From HGM13006 sp963650135 (GTDB lineage: Bacteria > Bacillota > Clostridia > Oscillospirales > Oscillospiraceae), in assembly GCA_963650135.1 (NCBI GenBank), contig CAVJLG010000029.1:1-10906 (forward strand): a stretch of DNA of 10,906 nucleotides. The letters run 5' to 3'. Each line of letters begins with the position of its first letter. The stretch's first letter is position 1. A program made the translations under genes and the position numbers. Under the pieces are notes generated by a model that was not told where the DNA came from, did no database searches, and was given only the letters and a program-made list of their open reading frames with translations. Below, piece after piece: positions 6,128 through 10,906 of this stretch.

Positions 6128-7795
6128 TTATTCGTCAAGCTGGAGCACATAGCCCTTCTTGCCGGAGTATTCGCTGATGGCATTGGCAGTATCGTTATAA
6201 TACCATTTGCCATCCACGCAGAACATTGCTAGATAGGCTTCATCACCGCCGCTGGGCTCGTCGGGATACCAGTTGGTATAGCCGATGCTCTCGCCGGTAA
6301 CCCATGTAATCTCGCCCCACTGGGATACGTCGTTTACATAGGCGTCCAGCCACATAAAGACCAGGCCGCTGTCGCTGCCAAGCTTTGCGATGGTGTCAAA
6401 CTCCTCCTGGGTATTGGGCGTTGCCACATGGCCGCCCTTTGCTTCTGCATCGCTCTGGGCTTCCCACCAGGTGAAATCACCGATCACCAGCTGATACTTA
6501 TGTCCGTTGAGCTCCGCCGTGGTAACCGGCTCCGGCGTGGGCGAAGGAGAAGGCTCGGGGGACGGTGTGGGGGACGGAGTCGGAGAAGGCGTGGGAGAGG
6601 GTGTGGGAGAGGGTGTGGGAGACGGAGTCGGAGAGGGTGTGGGAGAGGGTGTCGGCGTCGGGGTTGCGGTAGGCTTCGCCGTCGGCGTGGGCGTAGGAGA
6701 AGGCTTGGGCGTTGCAGTGGGCGTCGGGGTAGGCGTTGCAACGGCCTCTTCGGTTTCGGTTACCGTTCCGTTTGCCGAGGGAGAAGGCGGGGCAATCTCC
6801 GGAGAGGTTTCCGGCTTTGCCGTGGTCGTGGGCGAAGGTGAGGGATTGGCCACTGCGCCCTGCTTCAGGCTGGCCAGTCCGGCAATGGCCGTGGAGTTGC
6901 TGGGGTCCAGCTTTTCCAATACCGTGTCGTAATACTCTTTCGCCTGGACGTAATCCGCTTCTGCCTTGGCCTCGTCGCCTAGCTTCAGATAAGCGTCCAT
7001 AGCAGACTTTTTCAGTGTGCTCTCATTGAGTGCCTGATAGCCCCGCAGATAGGCATCTGCCGCGCCCTCAGGGTCTTCATTGCCGGTGTAGGCTTCCGCC
7101 AGCAGCTCATAGGTTTCCTCGGTGGCGTTGCCGTCTGCTACGATTTTCTCCAGCTGAGAAATCGCTTCGGCATAGTTGTTCTGATCCAGCTCCTGCTGTG
7201 CCAGGGTCATTGGATCGTTCTTGTCCTTAGAGCCGACAATGCCAAGCCGGAATGCCATCACCACGCCAAAGGCAATTACCACCACCAGCAGCACTGCTGC
7301 CACCACGGTAACGATCAGGCCCTTTTTCTTGCCGTCATCGTCCGGGTCCGGGGCGGAAGCCGCCTCAGCCTGCGTCCGGCCATAGGGCACCTCACCGGTT
7401 TCGGTATCTTCCGGCTGCTCCCAGCCATCGTCTGCACGGAAGCCGCCCATATCGCCGGATTCACCGGAATTGGGCACCTCGCCGCCGGACATGGTACGGG
7501 GCTGACGGCGCGCATCGGCGCTGCCTCCCTGATCGGGCCCCGGATACATGGCGGGACCACCGGTCATATTCTCCTGGCCGCTGCCATACGCAGAATATCC
7601 CATGGTCTGGTCCATATCGCCGCCAATCGGTGCGCCGGGCTCTGGCTGCGCCGGGTTCTGGTAGCGCTCATAGGCCACAAAATCCGCGCCTTCCGTTCCG
7701 AAGGGCGTGCCGCAAGTAGGGCAGAACTTTGCCGCAACAGACACAGACTGCCCGCACTGGGGACATATCTTAAAAACAGAGGATTCCTCAGACAT
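6128..7795 (-). CDS. Zinc-ribbon/TM/TPR surface protein with C-type-lectin-like domain
   Basis: A 555-residue membrane protein of modular build, with no gene name known to me. Order: zinc ribbon with C11xxC14 and C25xxC28; Gly/Pro/acid-rich spacer (about 30-155); KKK then one hydrophobic segment (about 158-182), so N-inside by the positive-inside rule; tetratricopeptide-like helices (about 195-310) including NNYAEAISQLEKIV and ADYVQAKEYYDTVL; a long Pro/Thr/Ser stalk (about 313-425); and a C-terminal C-type-lectin-like domain (426-555). The last has WWEAQSDAEAKGGHVATPNT, ITWVTGES, YTNWYPDEPS and GKWYYND, matching the lectin core. E513-P514-S515 and N534-D535 sit where EPN and WND calcium/sugar motifs lie, while the usual disulfide cysteines are missing. 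The start at 7795 follows AGAAAGGA at 9-base spacing; 17 upstream codons are open but unlikely. It probably binds a surface or wall ligand; this is inferred. Confidence 0.85.
   Translation of the reverse strand: MSEESSVFKICPQCGQSVSVAAKFCPTCGTPFGTEGADFVAYERYQNPAQPEPGAPIGGDMDQTMGYSAYGSGQENMTGGPAMYPGPDQGGSADARRQPRTMSGGEVPNSGESGDMGGFRADDGWEQPEDTETGEVPYGRTQAEAASAPDPDDDGKKKGLIVTVVAAVLLVVVIAFGVVMAFRLGIVGSKDKNDPMTLAQQELDQNNYAEAISQLEKIVADGNATEETYELLAEAYTGNEDPEGAADAYLRGYQALNESTLKKSAMDAYLKLGDEAKAEADYVQAKEYYDTVLEKLDPSNSTAIAGLASLKQGAVANPSPSPTTTAKPETSPEIAPPSPSANGTVTETEEAVATPTPTPTATPKPSPTPTPTAKPTATPTPTPSPTPSPTPSPTPSPTPSPTPSPTPSPTPSPEPSPSPTPEPVTTAELNGHKYQLVIGDFTWWEAQSDAEAKGGHVATPNTQEEFDTIAKLGSDSGLVFMWLDAYVNDVSQWGEITWVTGESIGYTNWYPDEPSGGDEAYLAMFCVDGKWYYNDTANAISEYSGKKGYVLQLDE
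6567..6650 (-). repeat. Seven tandem 12-bp units encoding the SPTP stalk
   Basis: Seven consecutive 12-bp units read on the + strand as variants of GTGGGAGAGGGT, three of them identical (6591-6602, 6603-6614, 6639-6650). They encode the Ser-Pro-Thr-Pro repeat of the lectin-like protein's extracellular stalk. Looser PT/PS-coding sequence flanks them over about 6530-6740. Because the unit is four codons, gain or loss of units keeps the frame and changes stalk length. Confidence 0.9.
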
Positions 7796-7857
7796 ATGCT
7801 TCATTCCTTTCTCTGGCTTAGCCCACCAAAAAGTGGACATCTCCATACTGATACTTT

Positions 7858-7863
7858 ATTATA
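7858..7863 (-). promoter_or_regulatory. Possible -10 element for the lectin-like gene
   Basis: On the minus strand TATAAT lies at 7863-7858, about 62 bp before the start codon at 7795. No good -35 sits at the usual distance. A TTGACA (7908-7903) is about 39 bp away, too far to pair with it. Weak call. Confidence 0.4.
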
Positions 7864-7985
7864 TCATAGTTTTCCTGCTTTGTGTGATAGAACCGTGAAT
7901 TTTGTCAAAACTTACATGATTTTTTGTCTCAATTTCCACAGCCGTCAAAAAATCCGCAAAAAACAAGGAAAAATCCAATTGTATG

Positions 7986-8014
7986 TAGAAAAACATGTGC
8001 GAATGCGCTATACT
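7986..8014 (+). promoter_or_regulatory. Possible promoter of the GH3 glycosidase gene
   Basis: TATACT (8009-8014) has a weak -35 TAGAAA (7986-7991) 17 bp upstream, and lies about 34 bp before the start codon. The rest of the divergent intergenic region (7796-8047) is AT-rich and shows no gene. Confidence 0.5.
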
Positions 8015-8047
8015 GTAGGAATATCATTTCGTTTTATGGAGGTACCC

Positions 8048-9385
8048 ATGGGCAAACGCTTTTTCATTTCCATGCTGCTAGTGGTAGTAATCATCGGTTC
8101 CATCGCCGCAGGCTCTGCGTTGGTCTTTCAAAATCGCTACAACAATCTGGCGGAGGAGCAGGCAGAGCAATCCGCTTCCGCCACGCAGGACATTTCGGAT
8201 CTGGCCGCTGCTGCCGGCGCCGCATTGGAGCAGCAGCCCATCGGCGGTGATACCGCAGAAAATACCGACAGCGCCGCAGAAACCGCTTCTCCGTCCGTCG
8301 CCCCCACGACTGACGCTGTGCAGACCGACGCCTATGCCGCCCGCACCAAGGTGATGCTTCGGAACATGACCCTGAAGGAAAAGATCTGCCAGATGCTGTT
8401 CATCTCCCCGGAAGCCCTTACCGGTTATTCCCGCGTAACCCAGAGCGGCGACGCTACGAAGGAATCCATTGAGGAATGGCCTGTGGGCGGCATTATCTAT
8501 TTCAGCTCCAACCTCATCTCCACCGAACAGACCACGGAGATGATTCAGAATATCCAGACCTATTCGAAAAATGCCACCGGCCGCGGGCTGTTTATCGGTG
8601 TAGACGAAGAGGGCGGCACCGTTGCCCGGGTAGCCGATTCGCTGGGTACCACACAGTTCGACGACATGTCGGTCTATGGCGAAAAGGGCGACACCCAGGA
8701 GGTCTATAACATCGGCGCAACCCAGGCAAAGGAGCTCACCGCATTGGGCTTTAACGTCAACTTCTCTCCGGTGGCCGACGTGCTGACCAACGACGAAAAC
8801 ACCGTGGTGGCAGACCGCAGCTTCGGTTCCGATCCGGACCTGGTATCCAGCATGGTAAGCCAGGTGGTAAAGGGCCTGACCGATGGCGGTATGCTCTGCG
8901 CCCCCAAGCATTTCCCCGGCCACGGCAGCACCGGCGGCGATACCCACGACGGTTTTGTCTCCTCTGACCGCACCCTGGAAGAGCTGGAGGCCTGCGATTT
9001 CAAGCCCTTTGAGGCCGCCATTGAAGCCGGTGCTCCCATGATTATGGTAGGCCATATGACCATGACCGCCATTGATCCCGACCATCCTGCTTCCCTGTCT
9101 GAAACCATTGTAACGGGCCTGCTCCGTGAAAAGCTGGGCTATGACGGCATCATCATTACCGATGCACTGAACATGGGTGCCATTTCTGAGGAATACACCA
9201 ATGCCGAGGCCGCCGTTCAGGCCGTTTCCGCAGGCTGTGATATGCTGCTGTGCGTTTCCAACGTCTCCTCTGTGGTGGATGCGCTCACTGAGGCCGTCGA
9301 GGATGGCACCATCTCTGAGGATCGCATTGACGAAAGCGTCACCCGAATTCTAATGGCAAAGTACCGTTATGGCATTATCTCCTGA
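8048..9385 (+). CDS. Membrane-anchored GH3 glycosidase, NagZ-like beta-N-acetylhexosaminidase
   Basis: A 445-residue extracytoplasmic glycoside hydrolase family 3 enzyme that probably removes N-acetylglucosamine from wall fragments. The N-terminus (MGKRFFISMLLVVVIIGS) has positive charges then a hydrophobic segment (about 5-27) with no lipobox, so it is a signal anchor or signal peptide. An Ala/Ser/Thr-rich linker follows (about 28-97), then the barrel. Catalytic features: KHFPGHG (287-293), the Asp298/His300 pair in GDTHDG that acts as general acid/base in NagZ-type enzymes, and nucleophile Asp372 in ITDALNMGA. Residue S294 replaces the frequent Asp of KHFPGHGDT. The protein ends after the barrel, without the second GH3 domain of beta-glucosidases. 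The ATG at 8048 follows GGAGGT (8039-8044); an open frame further upstream lacks a ribosome site. It is divergent from the lectin-like surface gene. Confidence 0.88.
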   Translation: MGKRFFISMLLVVVIIGSIAAGSALVFQNRYNNLAEEQAEQSASATQDISDLAAAAGAALEQQPIGGDTAENTDSAAETASPSVAPTTDAVQTDAYAARTKVMLRNMTLKEKICQMLFISPEALTGYSRVTQSGDATKESIEEWPVGGIIYFSSNLISTEQTTEMIQNIQTYSKNATGRGLFIGVDEEGGTVARVADSLGTTQFDDMSVYGEKGDTQEVYNIGATQAKELTALGFNVNFSPVADVLTNDENTVVADRSFGSDPDLVSSMVSQVVKGLTDGGMLCAPKHFPGHGSTGGDTHDGFVSSDRTLEELEACDFKPFEAAIEAGAPMIMVGHMTMTAIDPDHPASLSETIVTGLLREKLGYDGIIITDALNMGAISEEYTNAEAAVQAVSAGCDMLLCVSNVSSVVDALTEAVEDGTISEDRIDESVTRILMAKYRYGIIS

Positions 9386-9397
9386 ATCCTGTAAAAC

Positions 9398-9433
9398 AGC
9401 ACCGTCGAGTCCGTGGGATTCGGCGGTGTTTTT
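9398..9433 (+). terminator. Intrinsic terminator after the GH3 gene
   Basis: CACCGTCGAGTCC (9400-9412) pairs with GGGATTCGGCGGTG (9415-9428) through a long stem with wobbles, followed by five Ts and TATA. The following 9434-9501 is AT-rich and shows no gene. Confidence 0.8.
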
Positions 9434-9501
9434 ATATGCAGCACCGCCCTCCCATTCCGCAAAAAATTTTTCGAAAAATCGAAGAAATTTTCAAAAACCC
9501 C

Positions 9502-9530
9502 TTTACAAACGGTTTTTCCCATGCTATAAT
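9502..9530 (+). promoter_or_regulatory. Sigma-A-type promoter of the perR-like gene
   Basis: TTTACA (9502-9507) and TATAAT (9525-9530) are 17 bp apart, with a TGC extended -10 just before the -10 box. Transcription would start near 9537, right next to the putative operator. Confidence 0.88.
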
Positions 9531-9542
9531 GCAGCCATAAAC

Positions 9543-9561
9543 AATAACAATTATCATTATC
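9543..9561. promoter_or_regulatory. Fur-box-like operator upstream of the perR-like gene
   Basis: Read on the minus strand, the site is GATAATGATAATTGTTATT, which matches 16 of 19 bases of the classical Fur box GATAATGATAATCATTATC. It covers the presumed start of transcription and ends just before the ribosome site, a good position for autorepression by the Fur-family protein encoded downstream. A PerR box (TTATAATNATTATAA) fits less well, about 10 of 14. Confidence 0.75.
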
Positions 9562-9574
9562 GAAAGGAGCTACA

Positions 9575-9970
9575 GTGATTCAACGATTCAGTAAAAAGCG
9601 TCAGGCAATTTACGATTGCCTCTCCGGCACCACTTCCCACCCCACTGCAGATTGGATCTACCACCAGCTCCACGCTGACTATCCCGATCTCAGTTTGGGC
9701 ACAGTCTATCGGAATCTCTCCCAGCTCAAGGACGCGGGGCTGATTCAATCGGTAGGCGTTATCAATGGGCAGGAACATTTCGACGCCAATGTCTCCCCCC
9801 ACACCCATCTGATCTGCCGAGGCTGCGGCACTGTTCGGGACTTGTTTGAAATCAACGTCTCCGACGAAATTGCACAGCAAGCGGCCGATGTCAGCGGCTA
9901 TCAGATCACCGGCGTCAGCCTGCGGCTTACGGGCCTCTGCCCCAGCTGCAAGAAGAAATCTATTTCGTAG
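9575..9970 (+). CDS. perR: Fur-family metalloregulator, PerR-like peroxide sensor
   Basis: A 131-residue cytoplasmic Fur-superfamily repressor. Seen: winged helix with TADWIYHQL and LGTVYRNLSQL as recognition region (about 24-51); structural zinc site C81xxC84 and C122xxC125; and all five regulatory metal ligands of B. subtilis PerR at a constant offset of 15: H22, D70, H76, H78 and D89 (PerR His37, Asp85, His91, His93, Asp104). Fur proteins usually have Glu at the two Asp positions, so PerR is favoured. The start is GTG at 9575, five bases after AAAGGAG; the protein lacks about 15 N-terminal residues relative to B. subtilis PerR. It has its own promoter and an operator-like site, and is followed after 53 bp by a peroxide-reducing rubrerythrin, which supports a peroxide-response role. 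Confidence 0.88.
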   Translation: MIQRFSKKRQAIYDCLSGTTSHPTADWIYHQLHADYPDLSLGTVYRNLSQLKDAGLIQSVGVINGQEHFDANVSPHTHLICRGCGTVRDLFEINVSDEIAQQAADVSGYQITGVSLRLTGLCPSCKKKSIS

Positions 9971-10023
9971 TTCAAGGGAATTCATCCCACAAATTTTACA
10001 ACAATTTTATGGAGGTACTAATT

Positions 10024-10620
10024 ATGGCGAAGTATGTTTGCACTGTTTGCGGTTATGTTTACGAAGGCGAGTCCCTGCCCGCTGATTTCAAATGTCCCCT
10101 TTGCGGCGTTGGCGCTGACAAGTTCAAGAAGATCGAGGGCGAGATGACCCTGGCTGCCGAGCACGAGTATGGCGTCTACGACAGCACCGTAAAGAACAAC
10201 GCCGCCGTTTCCGACGAAGACAAGGCTTATATTCTGGAGCAGCTGAAGGCAAACTTCACCGGCGAGTGCTCTGAGGTTGGCATGTATCTGTGCATGGCCC
10301 GCATCGCTCATCGTGAGGGCTATCCCGAGATCGGCCTGTACTGGGAGAAGGCCGCTTATGAAGAGGCTGAGCACGCTGCAAAGTTCGCAGAGCTCCTGGG
10401 CACCGAGCTGGAGCCCAACATGACCGCTTCCACCGAGAAGAACCTGGCATGGCGTGTGGACTGCGAGTACGGCGCTACCGAGGGCAAGGTGGAGCTGGCT
10501 ACCGTGGCAAAGAAGAACGGTCTGGACGCTATCCACGACACCGTGCATGAGATGGCAAGAGACGAGGCCCGGCATGGCAAGGCGCTGGCTGGCCTGCTCA
10601 AGAGATATTTCGGGAAGTAA
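10024..10620 (+). CDS. Reverse rubrerythrin (rubredoxin domain N-terminal)
   Basis: NADH-linked peroxide reductase of anaerobes, acting in the cytoplasm; electrons pass from an NADH:rubredoxin oxidoreductase through the rubredoxin iron to a diiron site that reduces hydrogen peroxide. The 198-residue protein has the rubredoxin domain first, with C6xxC9 and C24xxC27, and then a four-helix diiron domain: E81, E114xxH117, probably E148, and E181xxH184. Classical rubrerythrins have the opposite domain order. The start follows GGAGGT at seven-base spacing. The 53-bp gap from the perR-like gene has no clear terminator or promoter, so the two are probably an operon induced by peroxide. Related reverse rubrerythrins are known in Clostridium acetobutylicum as PerR targets. 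Confidence 0.95.
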   Translation: MAKYVCTVCGYVYEGESLPADFKCPLCGVGADKFKKIEGEMTLAAEHEYGVYDSTVKNNAAVSDEDKAYILEQLKANFTGECSEVGMYLCMARIAHREGYPEIGLYWEKAAYEEAEHAAKFAELLGTELEPNMTASTEKNLAWRVDCEYGATEGKVELATVAKKNGLDAIHDTVHEMARDEARHGKALAGLLKRYFGK

Positions 10621-10635
10621 ATCTTTGAAACAGCA

Positions 10636-10673
10636 AAAAATCAGGAGCATCCATTTGGGTGCTCCTGATTTTT
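10636..10673. terminator. Bidirectional intrinsic terminator
   Basis: AAAAATCAGGAGCA (10636-10649) pairs with TGCTCCTGATTTTT (10660-10673), and the stem can extend inward by three pairs. Runs of A and T on both arms suit termination in both directions: of the rubrerythrin gene on + and of the small ORF on the minus strand. Confidence 0.88.
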
Positions 10674-10681
10674 GCTCCAAA

Positions 10682-10783
10682 TTATAGCACGAACAAGCCA
10701 ATGGCAAAGATGATTGCATAGATTATCAGCTTTCGCCGATGCTCTTTTATATCCTCATCTGTCCAATAAGTGTTTTTCGCCAT
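10682..10783 (-). CDS. Possible 33-residue single-pass membrane peptide
   Basis: A short minus-strand frame of 33 codons plus stop. The peptide begins MAKNTYWTDEDIKEHRRK, which is polar and charged, and ends in a hydrophobic segment LIIYAIIFAIGLFVL that could span the membrane, with positive residues just before it favouring N-inside. It stops 9 bp before the bidirectional terminator, as a real gene would. The ribosome site is weak (AGTGAG near the start). The frame stays open upstream to a TGA at about 10873, but with no other ATG. I do not recognise it; the function is unknown. A 27-codon frame just upstream on the same strand (10794-10877) has no support. Nothing else is visible in 10784-10906. 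Confidence 0.4.
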   Translation of the reverse strand: MAKNTYWTDEDIKEHRRKLIIYAIIFAIGLFVL

Positions 10784-10906
10784 ACACTCACTTTTAAAAT
10801 TCTTCCACTCTTTTATTCTTGTGTACAGCCATGAGCAAAACTGAAGAAACGCAGTAATTACAATGGTTCCCGGTCATGGCTGAAACCGAAAATCACTCAG
10901 ATGATA

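Noticed and set aside
6128..6520. The C-type-lectin-like head considered as the target of a diversity-generating retroelement
   Set aside because: No reverse transcriptase or template repeat in the window, and the domain resembles classical C-type lectins rather than the formylglycine-enzyme-like fold of retroelement targets.
6567..6650. Tandem repeats considered as a CRISPR array
   Set aside because: Units are 12 bp, directly adjacent with no spacers, and in frame with a protein stalk; no cas genes.
6507..6932. A Gly/Val/Glu-rich + strand frame with GVGEG repeats
   Set aside because: It is the reverse complement of the SPTP stalk repeat of the lectin-like gene, not a separate gene.
7903..7908. 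TTGACA on the minus strand as -35 of the lectin-like gene
   Set aside because: It is about 39 bp from the TATAAT at 7858-7863, too far to act as a pair.
8078..9085. A 335-codon minus-strand frame opposite the GH3 gene
   Set aside because: The sense strand carries catalytic GH3 motifs; the antisense translation is Gly/His-rich shadow.
10794..10877. A 27-codon minus-strand frame just upstream of the small membrane peptide
   Set aside because: No ribosome site, no recognisable composition, and random frames of this size are common.

Overview
The window reads as ordinary chromosome of a GC-rich Firmicute, most likely a gut Clostridia/Oscillospirales-type anaerobe. This is inferred from a glycine T-box leader, a single-chain glycyl-tRNA synthetase, split transketolase subunits, a PerR/reverse-rubrerythrin peroxide defence pair, AGGAGG-type ribosome binding sites and strong sigma-A-like promoters. 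I see no insertion sequence, prophage, integrase, CRISPR array, tRNA or rRNA gene.

Left block (about 97-4417, + strand): a T-box riboswitch with a GGC (Gly) specifier and a clear terminator precedes glyS. It is followed without any visible terminator by the two transketolase subunits and rsmG, ending at a strong intrinsic terminator (4385-4417). The block is probably one transcription unit, so glycyl-tRNA charging may also influence carbon flow (transketolase) and 16S rRNA methylation.

Middle block (about 4514-6120, + strand): a consensus promoter (TTGAAA-17-TATAAT) drives a MinD-like deviant Walker A ATPase with no minC or minE neighbour. Next comes a methylglyoxal-synthase-fold protein in which most of the known catalytic residues are substituted, then, behind a terminator, a small GIY-YIG (UPF0213) protein. 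A strong hairpin (6090-6120) separates this block from the next gene, which converges on it.

Right-centre block (6128-9433): two divergent cell-surface genes share a 252-bp AT-rich intergenic region. The minus-strand gene encodes a zinc ribbon / transmembrane / TPR / Pro-Thr-Ser stalk / C-type-lectin-like protein whose stalk is written in 12-bp tandem repeats. The plus-strand gene encodes a membrane-anchored GH3 (NagZ-like) glycosidase.

Right block (9502-10906): a perR-like Fur-family gene has its own strong promoter and a Fur-box-like operator over its 5' leader. A reverse rubrerythrin gene (rubredoxin domain first) follows it, closed by a terminator. Converging on that terminator is a possible 33-residue single-pass membrane peptide on the minus strand. 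The items most worth a second look are the degenerate methylglyoxal-synthase-like protein beside the orphan MinD, the lectin-like surface protein, and the T-box discriminator prediction.
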